From assembly GCA_904066235.2 (NCBI GenBank), contig CAJFCV020000002.1, forward strand, positions 8,928,001 through 8,992,000: DNA of 64,000 bases. Direction: 5' to 3'. The notes beneath the pieces were generated by a model that worked only from the letters and a program-made list of their open reading frames with translations, searched no databases and was not told where the DNA came from. A program made the position numbers and the translations under genes. Positions 23,701 through 33,927 of the stretch are shown here, piece after piece (position 1 is the first letter of the stretch; every line of letters starts with the position of its first letter). This DNA is from Bursaphelenchus xylophilus. Taxonomy: Eukaryota; Nematoda; Chromadorea; Rhabditida; Aphelenchoididae.

Positions 23701-24270
23701 ACTGTAGGATGTAAAGATTTCAAGTAATTCAGGCACTTTCAAAGCACTCTTTCTGCGTCTAACTAATTCTAAACTCACCCTAAACCAAGCGTCGCTGTAC
23801 CTCCTCAACTGGAAGACCAGCTCTCCAATCGCCGGATGTCTGGTTCTCAACGCGTATACTGGCTCTCCCTCGTCACTTGAGGTGTCATCAGACGAACTTC
23901 GATGGCGGCCAGTGAAGACTGTACGAGTAATTGAGCGAAATCGACTTTTCGGATCCAGTGGGGGTTTGGCGGCTTCGGATTTGTCGTTAGGTTGCTTCAA
24001 CTTCAAAGGAGGCAGCTTCTTGAGAGTTCCGGATTTGAGAGATTCAGTTGAACGGGAGAGACTGGAAAAGTTATAGGTTATGAAAGAACAAGGTCTATCT
24101 AGGCCATGATTTGTAAATCTGCTTCAGGAATTATCAAAAATTTCCCTATTTTACTCATGAATTTCACTTCAAACCCTCGAAAATCAAACTTTTCCCCACC
24201 TGAACTTCCGTTTGTTGGCCTGAAAATGCAAATTATCCGTGGAGAGTGAGGTCACAGCCAGCGTCTTCAT
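17725..24270 (-). CDS. WD-repeat and coiled-coil protein, CFAP57-like architecture
   Basis: Sixteen exons from 24200-24270 to 17725-17964, giving 3498 bases and 1165 residues. Exons: 24200-24270, 23779-24061, 23224-23340, 22896-23161, 22513-22786, 22342-22472, 21331-21753, 21085-21259, 20626-20739, 20234-20324, 19438-19895, 19188-19343, 19019-19149, 18625-18934, 18055-18312, 17725-17964. Residues 1-160 are basic and Ser-rich (KPPLDPKSRF, SSSDDTSSDEGE). About 160-760 carry WD40-like beta-propeller blades (LRWSADDKTIACLSNSDTVCLIDV; NCHAWADDVTLAFGSSQGKLLLY, the segment most like CFAP-type proteins). About 770-1165 are a long charged coiled coil. This order, two propellers then coiled coil, fits ciliary CFAP57/WDR65. 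Three introns hold hairpin MITEs. Exon 14 uses a GC donor. Function is inferred from architecture only; another WD/coiled-coil scaffold is possible. Confidence 0.72.
18353..18580. mobile_element. TA-flanked hairpin MITE, copy 2 (3' end lost)
   Basis: Starts TACAGTAAGGGACCTGATCC like the family consensus, carries both internal arms, but breaks off after GCAAAATGGAAC, lacking the last ~30 bp of the right terminus. It lies in intron 14 of the WD-repeat gene. Confidence 0.82.
21908..22163. mobile_element. TA-flanked hairpin MITE, copy 3 (intronic)
   Basis: CAGTGGGGACCAGATCCAG at the left, complementary GGATCATGTCCCCCGCTGTA at the right; inner GCGCGCCCGCTC arm present. It lies in intron 6 of the WD-repeat gene. 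Confidence 0.87.
23458..23706. mobile_element. TA-flanked hairpin MITE, copy 4 (intronic)
   Basis: CAGTGGTGGACCTGATCC at the left and CAGGTCCGTCACTGTA at the right with the usual internal arms. It lies in intron 2 of the WD-repeat gene. Confidence 0.87.
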
Positions 24271-24997
24271 CGATAACGAAATATTCCTGGAATGGCCCAA
24301 CCATTTATTTCCTCGTCCCCCGAACTGAAACGTGTGGTCGGAAAGGGCCTTCGATTTGTTCATCTGGGCAGATTTCCGGTCGGAAATTATTTGACTGTTA
24401 TGAAAAAAGGGCGCCGAAATAGAAGCGCCTCAGGCATTCGGAATTGTGAAGGGAAACGTCAAGTGTGCCGGAGGGCAAAGATCGCTGAAGCGGTTGTTGT
24501 AGCCAAAATGGGACTTTTTGGACTTTGATATTTGATTCCCATAAAAATGAAAAAAATCCGAGTTCAACATCTAAATTATCTTTATTTATCCAAGTCATTT
24601 CATTTTCAATATCATTCTCTCTTTTAAAAATCAAAAACATAACTTTTGACCCCGTTGAAAACAAATTTTTCATTATTTACTTTACACAATAGCTTCCGTT
24701 CGCTAATGACAAAACGCGATTTAGCTGCAAACGGAGGTTAATTTGCGCATCATTAAATAAATTTCAAATCGGAACTTGTATTTTTGACCGTTTTAAAATT
24801 TGTTTGAAAGACTCCCTCGCAATTTACGATCTCCAATTCGGTTTATTACAATAATCGAATCTGCTCAATTAGGAGTTGGCTGTAAATTTGAGGGTATAAA
24901 AAGAAAATGAGAGAACCGAATGTCGTATTCGAAGGTCAGGGGCTCAACAGGAAAGGTAAGAGGCCCAACATACCACAATAATTCCATTTTCAGCATC
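24271..24997. other. Divergent spacer between WD-repeat gene and collagen 1
   Basis: Contains the 5' flank of the WD-repeat gene and the collagen promoter (TATA box at 24895). An overlapping 78-codon plus-strand frame at 24292 is judged chance. No repeat copy is seen. Confidence 0.5.
24895..24902 (+). promoter_or_regulatory. TATA box of cuticle collagen 1
   Basis: TATAAAAA about 100 bp before the collagen ATG at 24998. Transcription would begin near 24925, so the upstream in-frame ATG at 24920 is unlikely to be the start. Confidence 0.6.
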
Positions 24998-26017
24998 ATG
25001 GGGAAGCTTGGCGTTCAAATCACCGCCGGAATCTCGGCCACAATGGTCTTGCTCAGCATCATTTCCGCCATCTACATCTTCAACGACATCAACTCGCTTT
25101 ACGATGAGATCATGACTGACATGACCGTCTTCAAGGAGAACGCTGATGACGCCTGGACAGCGATGATCAAGGCTCGCCGTCAAATGGAGCCATCGTTTGA
25201 GCAGGTCATCAGCCGGCATCGTCGTCAATACGATGCCGCTTCCACCGGCGGTGGCGCTTCTCAAGGAGGATCTGGTGGATGTGGCGCCTGCTCTCGCAAT
25301 GCCAACAACTGCCCACCTGGCCCACCAGGACCTCCAGGACAGCCAGGTGCTCCGGGTCAAGATGGAACTCCAGGAGATGCCGGAAAAGCTGGACTTGAAG
25401 GAGCAGCTCAAGTTGGCGACTTTGGTGGCTCTCGTGGCTGCTTCCCATGCCCAGCTGGACCAGCTGGCCCACCAGGTCCGGACGGACCTCCCGGACAACC
25501 CGGACCCGATGGACAGCCAGGCCAAGGAGGCAACGATGGACAGCCAGGAAGTCCGGGAACCGAAGGACCAAGCGGAGACGCCGGACCAGACGGACAGCCA
25601 GGCGCTCCAGGAAACCCAGGACAGCCCGGCAGCCCAGGCCAACGTTCTTCTCCTCTTCCAGGACCTCCAGGACCAGCTGGCCCAGCCGGACCCCCCGGAC
25701 AGCCAGGGCAGGACGGCAGTGGAAACAGCGCTCCAATTCCTGGCCCACCAGGACCACCCGGAGCTCCAGGACAGCCCGGAAACCCGGGGCAAGATGGTCA
25801 GCCAGGTGCCCCAGGAGGCCCAGGATCCTCGGGACACGATGCCGAATACTGCCCTTGTCCACCTCGTGCTGGCGAAGCTCCGGTCAGTGGCGGAAGCCAA
25901 GCTCAGACCTACCCTGCCGAGGCAGCCCCAGCTCCAGCTGCTGCGCAGAACTATCAACGCATGACCAAACGTCAACGGTTGTTGCGTCAGCGGGCTCGTC
26001 AAGTTGCTCGCAACTGA
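24998..26017 (+). CDS. Cuticle collagen 1
   Basis: Single-exon collagen of 339 residues. The nematode cuticle collagen N-terminal module is present: hydrophobic signal-anchor at about residues 8-28 ([20 protein letters not shown]), [11 protein letters not shown], and a subtilisin-type processing site RHRR (73-76) before QYDAA. Cysteine pairs flank interrupted Gly-X-Y blocks ([27 protein letters not shown]). The C-terminus is Ala/Pro-rich and ends in a basic run. ATG 24998 was chosen because TTTTCAG lies five bases upstream, a trans-splice acceptor, and because collagen 2 starts with the same MGKL. Expected role: secreted, tyrosine- and disulphide-crosslinked component of the exoskeleton. Polyadenylation-like AATAAAA motifs lie at about 26064 and 26084. 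Tandem with collagen 2. Confidence 0.95.
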   Translation: MGKLGVQITAGISATMVLLSIISAIYIFNDINSLYDEIMTDMTVFKENADDAWTAMIKARRQMEPSFEQVISRHRRQYDAASTGGGASQGGSGGCGACSRNANNCPPGPPGPPGQPGAPGQDGTPGDAGKAGLEGAAQVGDFGGSRGCFPCPAGPAGPPGPDGPPGQPGPDGQPGQGGNDGQPGSPGTEGPSGDAGPDGQPGAPGNPGQPGSPGQRSSPLPGPPGPAGPAGPPGQPGQDGSGNSAPIPGPPGPPGAPGQPGNPGQDGQPGAPGGPGSSGHDAEYCPCPPRAGEAPVSGGSQAQTYPAEAAPAPAAAQNYQRMTKRQRLLRQRARQVARN

Positions 26018-27206
26018 GTTCCCGATGAAACCGTTGTAAAACTTGAATAATTTATGAAAATTGAATAAAAACTGAGAACTTGAATAAAATTGAAAACTTT
26101 CAGTCCGTTGTGAGAACCGTACAACCACTGAAGATTGTACAGAGTGGTTTTCGACTGTTTTATTCTACCATCTTAATGTAGCCAGCAGCGAAAGAAGGTT
26201 CGATGGGCTCTTTCATGGGATGGATTTGAACTTGAGATAATTCGAGCCGAGAACGGGAAAAAGACCAGCTCGACTATGAGGTTAAGCGCCCGGCCGAAAA
26301 AAGTTTCAGTTTTTATGCCTGAGGGGAAACTTGAGAGAAGGCTTTTTATAATCTCTATGAGTGAAGAACAAAAAATTTTTTTATTGAAACTAAGCTGCTT
26401 GAAACTACAAGTTTATATCTTCGTATCAAAATTTTTATTATAAACTAGGCGCCGAAAAATAGCCAAGTTTGTGAAGTAAAAAAATTTTCTTAATTTCAAA
26501 TTTTCCAAAACAGAAAATCCAAAGATGTCGTCCCAACCTAGGGCCATACGGCGACTCAAAAGCCGTACAGGATGGACTTGGGTCCGTATTTTATTCCACC
26601 GAAACGTAACACAACACTGGCATCGACTGCCAATGGGGTCTCTGATGAGTGGAACCGAAATCGCAAGGTTTGGATTGCCAAGCGCGAGCACAAGCCACTC
26701 GGCTATTCGTTCGAAGGGCGCGGCGGTTTTCTTTTTTTATAGAAAGAAGAGGAGAGTGGAACATTTGAGGCCAAAGGGAAATGCATAAATTTGATTTTCA
26801 AGTTGACGATATGCCGCAAAAACATGCTAGTATATTTTATAACGTAATATTTTTGCAATTGCCGGTAAGATTCATAGATTTTCTTATCTTCCACTTGTAA
26901 CTTACCGAGTCTTCCTACTAAAAATTCGCTTTTAAATTTTTTTCGTTTGCGCAAAATTTTCACTTTCATCCCGAAAAAAATCGCTGATAAAAACGCTTCG
27001 GAGTGAAATTGGAAATTTTTGAAACGACAAGGGACAAATAAAGGTGGGTTCCATTGTTCAGTGCAAAAAACTGGACACAAAAAAGTTGTCGCGCGCCGGG
27101 CAAACTCGTTCAGTTTGTTGTAAACTCGCCGGTTAACAATGTCATCGTCCCTCGTATATAAAGCGGTCATTTCTAGTGGGAGTTGTCAAATCCGAGCTCT
27201 CGGAAC
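26018..27206. other. Spacer between tandem collagens
   Basis: Holds the collagen 1 3' flank and, near its end, the collagen 2 promoter. Frames at 26413-26788 overlap on both strands and show no motif. No member of the repeat families seen elsewhere in the window is present. Confidence 0.5.
27155..27163 (+). promoter_or_regulatory. TATA box of cuticle collagen 2
   Basis: TATATAAAG about 45 bp upstream of the collagen 2 ATG, in the expected place for transcription starting in the short 5' leader. Confidence 0.6.
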
Positions 27207-28274
27207 ATGGGCAAACTCGCAGTTCAAGTGACAGCGGCCTTCTCGGCATCCGTGGTGATGTTCGCCATCATCTCCGCGGTCTACATCTTCAACGACATCA
27301 ACTCCCTGTACGATGAGATTATGGATGACATGGTCGAGTTCAAAACTAATGCTGATGATGCCTGGACGAGGATGATGATTGCTCGCCGACAACTTCGTCC
27401 TGCCTTGACCTTTGACGAGGTTGTTGGCCGACACAAACGTCAGTATGATGCCGCTACTGGAGGCTCTGCCGCTGCCGGAGGAGCATCGGCTGCCGCTGGA
27501 AACGGGCAATGCTCCAGCTGTGCCCGCAACGTCAACAACTGCCCACCCGGACCACCTGGACCCCCAGGACAGCCCGGTCTCCCCGGCACTCCCGGAACTC
27601 CAGGAGAGAAGGGTCAATCCGGAACGCCGGGAACTGCTCAACTCGGAGATTTCGGAGGTCCAAACGGCTGCTTCCCATGCCCAGCAGGTCCAGTCGGCCC
27701 ACCCGGCCCAGACGGACCACCAGGAGAAGCCGGAGCCAACGGACATCCAGGAGAGAAGGGATACGACGCCTTGCCCGGAGGTGTTGGACAACCAGGTCCA
27801 GTTGGAGATGCGGGAACCCCAGGCGTGCCAGGAGCTCCCGGAATTCCAGGTGTGCCCGGCGCCTCAGGACACCGATCCAACCCCATTCCTGGCCCTAAGG
27901 GACCTCTTGGCCCACTCGGTCCAGTCGGAGCTCCAGGCACACCCGGCCAAGCTGCTCCAGCTCCACTTCCCGGACCGCCAGGACCCCAAGGACCAATTGG
28001 TCAGCCTGGGCAGAACGGACAAAATGGACAACCAGGCACTCCTGGCCAAACCGGAATCCCAGGCAAAGACGCCGCCTATTGTCCATGCCCAGAGCGTGGC
28101 GCTGCCGCTTTGTCTGCCGCTGGAAAGAGCCCGAGCGCTGCTGTTGGAGGCGCGCAAGGAAACATTGTATCTCCCGCTGCTCCAGTGGCTCCAGCTGCTC
28201 CCGTTTCTGGCGCTGGTGCGCAATACAAGAGAAGAAAGATGATCCGTCAACGTGCTCGTCAGATCCGTCAATAG
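27207..28274 (+). CDS. Cuticle collagen 2
   Basis: Single-exon cuticle collagen, 355 residues, close paralogue of collagen 1. N-terminal anchor ([20 protein letters not shown]), [15 protein letters not shown], processing site RHKR (75-78) before QYDAA, then Ala/Gly-rich spacer, [11 protein letters not shown], Gly-X-Y blocks, [10 protein letters not shown], further Gly-X-Y repeats with occasional Ala interruptions, and YCPCPER before an Ala/Pro-rich, basic C-terminus ([12 protein letters not shown]). Start is the first ATG, with no upstream in-frame ATG. The same cysteine pattern as collagen 1 places both in one subgroup and suggests that they could form trimers together, which is inference. 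A polyadenylation signal AATAAA is near 28330. Confidence 0.95.
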   Translation: MGKLAVQVTAAFSASVVMFAIISAVYIFNDINSLYDEIMDDMVEFKTNADDAWTRMMIARRQLRPALTFDEVVGRHKRQYDAATGGSAAAGGASAAAGNGQCSSCARNVNNCPPGPPGPPGQPGLPGTPGTPGEKGQSGTPGTAQLGDFGGPNGCFPCPAGPVGPPGPDGPPGEAGANGHPGEKGYDALPGGVGQPGPVGDAGTPGVPGAPGIPGVPGASGHRSNPIPGPKGPLGPLGPVGAPGTPGQAAPAPLPGPPGPQGPIGQPGQNGQNGQPGTPGQTGIPGKDAAYCPCPERGAAALSAAGKSPSAAVGGAQGNIVSPAAPVAPAAPVSGAGAQYKRRKMIRQRARQIRQ

Positions 28275-28423
28275 ACAACAAACCTCCAATTGAGAGAATT
28301 TTTGTGCATAATTCGGAAAATTTTTTGCAATAAATCGATTATTTATTCAGTGATCTTGCCGCGGTACATTTTGAAAATTGAAAAATATCGTTTTCGTTTA
28401 ACACTGCAAAAAAAATCAAAAAA

Positions 28424-28496
28424 TGCCACGAACCGGGATCGAACCGGTGACCTTTAGATCTTCAGTCTAACGCTCTCCCAACTGAGCTATCATGGC
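28424..28496 (-). tRNA. tRNA-Phe (GAA)
   Basis: 73 nt on the minus strand with a complete cloverleaf: acceptor GCCATGA/TCGTGGC, D arm GCTC-AGTTGGGA-GAGC, anticodon stem TTAGA/TCTAA around loop CTGAAGA (anticodon GAA), T arm ACCGG-TTCGATC-CCGGT, discriminator A. No intron. It looks functional. Confidence 0.97.
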
Positions 28497-29044
28497 GCTC
28501 TCTCCCGTTTTTTCCGGAACTCTTTTTATGGGAAAAGGGTTCAAAATAAGTGGAAGAAATGTTGTAAACACCAAAAAAAGATCAATTCAAGATGAAATTC
28601 GAATTCTTTTCGAGTAGAAAACATCTTGTCTACCTTCCTCTCGTATTTTCAAAGGCAGAACCCACAACTTCAGAGAGGGTTCCGTGAGTTTGCGTCATGT
28701 TTTTTGATGACGCTTTGGACGTTCGCTAACTCCTTTCATCATAAACATTTTATTTACGACGTTCAATGGGGGTGGGTGGCGGAAGAGATGCATAAAGGAG
28801 GAAGGAGAATCGTCCGCTTATTTCCGTGTTTTTTCGAAGTTTCGAAGAATGGTGTGAAAGTCGTAAACGTTGGGGATTTCCTGGGCGATATAAACCAAGA
28901 ACCTGAAGGTGTTGTCTCTGCACCAAGGACATTCGGATCTTTGTATTTTTTTCTTATTTGTTGCGAGCTTTTTTAGCGAATTGGCTGAGAGATTCTGCTA
29001 ATTCTTCAGTTGTTTGATACTCACATTTTAGAAAACCCTGTGCA
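28497..29044. other. Spacer, no clear gene
   Basis: A 116-codon plus-strand frame at 28626-28976 has no recognisable domain, no signal peptide and ends just before the next gene; I treat it as chance or leader sequence. A TTTTAG acceptor lies shortly before the ATG at 29045. Confidence 0.45.
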
Positions 29045-29899
29045 ATGTCATCAAAAACAAATTCCCTGTTAAGATGGTCATTTCTCCTTCTGCTTTTGGC
29101 CACACTAAAAATAGCGGCCGAGACGGATCTCAAAGAGTTGTGCTCCCAGTTTCCCGATGGGCATTTCCCCAAGAAACCGGAAAATGTCTGCGCATTTTCT
29201 GTAGCGTTTTCTGAAGACTCCTGTGATACAATTCCAAAGGATTCTGTGCAAAATGACATCGCCGTTTTTGACGAGATGGATCTGCCAGAGGAGAAAAATG
29301 AGCCGTTTTTGGAGGGATTGGATGCTCCGCCAGCTTCTGGAAAATGGTGCTTTATGGGTAAGAAGCCGCTAAACATAATATTTACATATTTCTTTGAGAA
29401 ATTTACCATCTGTTTCCTTGAGAAGCCTACAAATTTCGCAAATCTTGCCTACAAATAACTTTGAATGCCTCGGCTAACTCTTCCAGCCCAGTGTTGAGGT
29501 TTTCAGTAACTTAAACGTGGATTAGGCAGCCGCGAAGAGTGAATTTAACATGAGTGCCTAGGATCAGACACTTCTTTGATTCATGGTCTAAATTTTCTTT
29601 CAAAAACCATGAACCCATGAAGTTCCAAAGCTCCTAGATTTTGCCCCACAAAAGAAAGAAATTTGCTTTGAAATTCTATAGATGACTAAACTGTCGTCGG
29701 CAGACAGTCTATTTGTCACCTCACATACCAAACCGATGTCAAATGACTTCTAATTTCAATAGACTCCACCTTTTTCTATGTAACAGCTGTAGACACCCTT
29801 GAAGCTGTCAGTTGTAGTACCTACAATGTGATAAACAGACAATTAACAACAATTTTTTCAGCACTCAAGTCCGATTACCTTCAATGGAAAAAACGTTGA
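29045..29899 (+). CDS. Four-cysteine small secreted protein A
   Basis: Two exons (29045-29357, 29862-29899), 116 residues. N-terminal signal peptide (hydrophobic run WSFLLLLLATLKIAA). The mature part has four cysteines in the pattern LC...VCAFSVAF...SC...KWCFM, followed by a short basic tail encoded by the second exon (ALKSDYLQWKKR). Gene B downstream has the same four cysteines, the same CAF-x-V-x-F motif, a phase-1 intron straight after W/Y-C-F-I/M and a last exon of exactly 38 nt, which confirms this second exon. I recognise no family; it is probably a disulphide-stabilised extracellular protein. It is acidic in the middle (MDLPEEKNEPFLEG). Confidence 0.75.
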
Positions 29900-30679
29900 G
29901 CATTTTCTTCAAATGAAACGAACTGTCCAGACGGACGATAATTATTTTTAATTTAACCTGTTGTAGGCTATCTATTCTTAATATACTGTACATATCATAA
30001 TAAATTTCATAATAATATATCGTCTCAGTAACTGAACTATTAAAATATCCCCAAATATACTGTTTGCCAAGGAAATTATGTCCTAAAAATACCCTAAACC
30101 ACACAAGGTTTAATCTGATGACCAACAAACTTGTAAGTAACCAAAATCATTCTTCCTCGGAGTTATTGCATCACACAGCAATCGATTTCATTGTTTTCCT
30201 GAGCCTCTCCGTAGACGCTGTAAGAGGGTTCAGCGAGACAATGACACTCCGTTTTTTTGCGAACCTAGCCTTGACCTTTTCTGTTTTGGGGAACGTGTTC
30301 CAACTAGTCGTGTTAGTTTAACCGGAGGGTTCGATTTCAGTTTTTTTGCGAGGAAGTATATATCTTGAATCTACTGTACTCTATTGATTTATAAGCCTAC
30401 AAAATTTTTTTGCAACGTTTTAAGTGCATCAAGAATTTTGTCCAGGACAATTTAAACTGCAATGTATCATTGCAAAGGCTACTTTAAACTTTTTTCTTAA
30501 GGTCCTTGATAGAGGTTGCGAAACGATAAGCTTTTTTGGAATGTTTCAAATGGTCTTGAACCGGTGATTTTGGCTTTGTGAAGGGTATCATCGAGATACT
30601 TTTTTTTATTGTTAAAAATTTTTCGTGTTGACAAAGGGATATATTACATAGTACTTACGTTCCCAACAACCCATTCAGA
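29900..30679. other. Spacer between paralogues A and B
   Basis: AT-rich sequence with no repeat family member and no convincing frame. It ends in a CCATTCAG acceptor one base before the gene B start codon. Confidence 0.45.
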
Positions 30680-31413
30680 ATGCGGACGGCCCTCTTCTTG
30701 TCCCTAACCCTCGCATTTGTCACCGCTCAGGAGTCAACGCAGCCTCAGCCAACCGAAGCGCCAGCTATCGTCTTTACGAAGCTCTGCTTCGATCAAGAAG
30801 ATGCGGAAGTCTTGGAGAGCACTGCAAGTTACTCCATTTTACTTTGAGTTTTAAAACATAATCGTGTTTTCTTGAAAAAATCAACATATCAAAATTTGTT
30901 CAGGGTACGATCTGCGCATTTGCCGTCCGCTTCCAACTGGCCAACAAGAACTGCGCCGAACTTGTAAAAGAAGCCTTGCCTGAGGGATTTGTTGCTTTCG
31001 GAGAGCCGGATGTGAGTCCGGTTGCATTCGAAGAGCTCACTTCTCAATTGACAGCGCCAGTGCGAGGGGGAAAGTACTGTTTCATCGGTAAGAACTAACC
31101 TCAATTTTTGCACAGCATTAATTGAAATAATTCAAATACGGTGGGGGACCTGATCCAGTGGCAAAAAACGTGCCGTTTTGCATCCGAGAAGTATCAAAAA
31201 TGTGGCAAAATGCTTCCAGCTCTAAGTGAAAAAACTCCGATTTCAGGGCGCGCCCTTTAAAACGAAGTTTTTTCGTTTGGAGAGGGAAGCATTTTTCCAC
31301 ATTTTTTATGCTTCCTGTACTCAAAATGATACGTTTTTTGCCACCGGATCGGGTCCGTCACTATATTTCTTTCAGCTCAAGCAGAGGAATTGACACGGAT
31401 TCGAGGATTCTGA
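30680..31413 (+). CDS. Four-cysteine small secreted protein B
   Basis: Three exons (30680-30823, 30904-31087, 31376-31413), 121 residues. Signal peptide MRTALFLSLTLAFVTA is followed by a Gln/Pro/Thr spacer and the conserved core LC...ICAFAVRF...NC...KYCFI, then the tail AQAEELTRIRGF. The first intron has a GC donor (ACT|GCAAGT); the GT two bases later in the same stretch breaks the frame, so the GC donor is required. The second intron carries a hairpin MITE (31139-31365). Paralogue of gene A upstream, with one additional intron. Family not recognised; the role is unknown beyond secretion. Confidence 0.76.
31139..31365. mobile_element. TA-flanked hairpin MITE, copy 5 (intronic)
   Basis: Begins GGTGGGGGACCTGATCC and ends GGGTCCGTCACTATA. 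The loop is shortened (no GAGCGGGCGCGC arm), total about 227 bp. It lies in intron 2 of secreted protein B. Confidence 0.85.
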
Positions 31414-31502
31414 TCATCGGACGAAACATAAAGGTTTATTGTATTGTACAAACTATGGTTTTAATAAATCTCAAGGTTGGCAATTTGTCTAACTTTTTCA
31501 AT

Positions 31503-32105
31503 TTACAAATCTCCCTTAAGATTTGGGTTATCAATAAGATGGTATCGGAAGCACTCCCGGATCTTGTCAAAGTCCCTCAAACAAGCCAAGTACTTGAAAT
31601 AGTCGGTGGGCACTCCATTCGTGGTCTCACAATACGCCATGCAGCCGGGCTGGACTCCCTTGACGCGGCAGCAATGACTGTGATCAGCTCTCGTCGAAGC
31701 GCAATCCCACATTTGGCCAACAGTGGGCCCGCGAGGAGCGCAGGTTGAGAGGAAGAATAGGACCTGCAATTTAGGTTGAGGCAGTAGTAAAAAACAAAAA
31801 ATTTGAATAACCTATGAAGCAGCAAAAAACGGAATTTCTTCCTTTCAACATACCGTGTTGCTCGAGAGGGCATTGAAATCGCAGAATCGATTCTTGCAGT
31901 CCTGATCGGCCTGTGGCAACTTACTGCAACAGGCCTTCAATTTTTCATTCGGACTCCGGCCCTTAGGCGTCTTAGGAGGCAGTGGAGCTTCGGCCGGCGT
32001 CTGAGGCTGGAATCCTTGCCATAGCGGGAAAAGCCCTTGCGAAAATACAGTATCTAGGCTTATTATCACAAGTAAGAAAGCCAATGTCCAAACGAATGTT
32101 TGCAT
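31503..32105 (-). CDS. DB-module secreted protein
   Basis: Two exons (31854-32105, 31503-31763), 170 residues. Signal peptide about 1-22 ([16 protein letters not shown]). A Pro-rich linker ([16 protein letters not shown]) precedes a cysteine-rich domain of the nematode DB type: [20 protein letters not shown]...STCAPRG...[27 protein letters not shown]...YLACL...IRECF. The twelve-cysteine pattern with paired CC and [10 protein letters not shown] is diagnostic of the DB module, a nematode-specific extracellular domain of unknown biochemical role. The ATG follows TTTTTTCAGG by one base, a probable trans-splice acceptor. The intron is GT-AG and lies within the domain. Confidence 0.88.
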
Positions 32106-33927
32106 CCTGAAAAAAATATATATTTTTGGAAAAAATAGCAAACAATGCCATGAAAAGTCTTGAAACTTTAGTCACGATTACAAATTATAAAGAGCTAAGA
32201 AATACGAGCTGAAAACAAGCCGTGAAGATCCTTCAAAATCCTCGCAAACTCACGCGATCGGGATGGAAATAGTTTTGATTTGGATTAAGGAAGCCCATTC
32301 ATCTTATATGAAGTGAAGAGAGAACGATGACGTTCCACTTGAGAAGAAAATTGGAGATCATCCTGGGGGTTTCTAGTTTTGGTTAGTAATGTAATAAGCA
32401 GAAATTACAAGGGTAAATAAGGTCATCGGCTATTTTTAGAACAAGGGTGGTTTGTGTAAAAGCCATTGTTATCAAAAGTCATCTTTTTTATAGGAAGTTT
32501 CCTATAATAAAACCCAAATTTTTTTAAGTTTTTTGAAGCTTTTCGCTTGGCCAGAATTCCCATATTTGTCTACAAATCTCCTACGTTTCCCCAAAAGACG
32601 GTAGCACAACAGCCTTTTTTCATTTCCTCTAGTCATCAGATCCGCCTGTTTTATACCTCCAATCGACTGAAATCCCCCTGAGACCGACATCTAATCCCCC
32701 CATTTCTGTGATGCCATAATGATGACGATCCCCCTGATTTCCGCATAAACCAGTATGGAGGCCCATTTCCTGAACAAAAGCGCAGCGCCGACGAGTCTTT
32801 CGTAAAGCCTCGTTTAATTTCCAATCCGGAAAAAACAAACTGTTTTATATTGTAATGGGCATTGGAAGTAGAAATGGTAAATAAATAAGGGTTGAAGGAT
32901 TGAAAACGAGTTTGAAATGGGTTCAAATGTCCAGAAATTAGATGAGTATGATGCGAAAATTATCATAAATTTTAAACTGTCATCAAATTCAAAGGCATTG
33001 CCAAAAAATAAACAAAAATAAAGTTAAAAAAACAGTTTTCAATTAAAAAATTGCTGATTTCTGATTGGAGGCATTACAGCAAAAGAGATAGGGTTGTAAC
33101 TCTCTCGTTTAGTCAAAAACTTATGTTACATGACGTTTATATATTCGCCTTTCTGAAGACGTCAATCAACTTCTTCATCGAGCGAAGAGATGACAAATTG
33201 AAGGAGTTCCGAGCTTCCAAACATAGACGCACAATCAAAACATGAGTTCATGAAACGAGCTGGAGGTCATAATCATCACAGTGAGTCATTCATATCGGGT
33301 CACAGTAATGATGACTTCTTGAGGTCATGGATAATATTGGATAACTTTGATTGTCGCGAAACAAGTTTAAATGCTTGTAGTTTGTTCCAAGTCGGTTCTC
33401 TTACGATTTATTCTTTTTTGGATGACTAACTGTGGCCACGGATCGCCTATTTGTTAAAAAAACGAGTGGTCATTTGATTGCACTTGGGCCAAAAACTTTG
33501 TAAATGTTTATCTGATGTTCTCACGACCCTGCAGCAAATGCTAATGTTGTTTACAAAGTGTTGTTCCAGTGGAAAACGTATAAAAGAGGGGAATAATTGA
33601 GATCGGTTCAACTTGATAAGGCATACATATTATTAGCTGATTTTTTGAATCACACAAGATAGTATTTACCAGATGTCTCGTAAAATACCACTTGAAAAAA
33701 CTTATTTTTCCTTTTCAAGACAATACTGGGTATCTCCCGTCGTTTCACGCAGTTTGCGTCAGTTTTCCAGTCGCAGTGGAAGACTTGTCTCGTTGAGTCA
33801 ACTCTTTCCATTTTTTTAGAAAAATTTCTCGAAAATATTTTTTCGGCGAGTTTTTCCGTGAAATTTGTTTGCTTACGCCGGAAAATTACGTGTTCAAACC
33901 AATTGCAACGTTTTCAGTCGCTTGATT
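32106..33927. other. Intergenic DNA; possible promoter of the 353-residue gene
   Basis: Divergent spacer without recognised genes. TATAAAAG at 33579-33586 on the plus strand is a plausible promoter whose transcript would be trans-spliced at GTTTTCAG just before 33918. The ORFs at 32500-32930 overlap on the minus strand and show no motif. Confidence 0.45.

Noticed and set aside
24920..24997. Upstream in-frame start of collagen 1
   Set aside because: It lies only ~20 bp after a TATA box and before a TTTTCAG acceptor; the paralogous collagen starts at the MGKL codon.
24944..26128. Long minus-strand and shifted frames across the collagen genes (also over 27.2-28.3 and 46.2-47.0 kb)
   Set aside because: Shadow frames of Gly-X-Y repeats; Ser/Trp- or Arg/Thr-rich artefacts of the repeated codons.
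28626..28976. 116-codon frame before secreted protein A
   Set aside because: No signal peptide, domain or splice context; overlapping minus-strand frame equally open.
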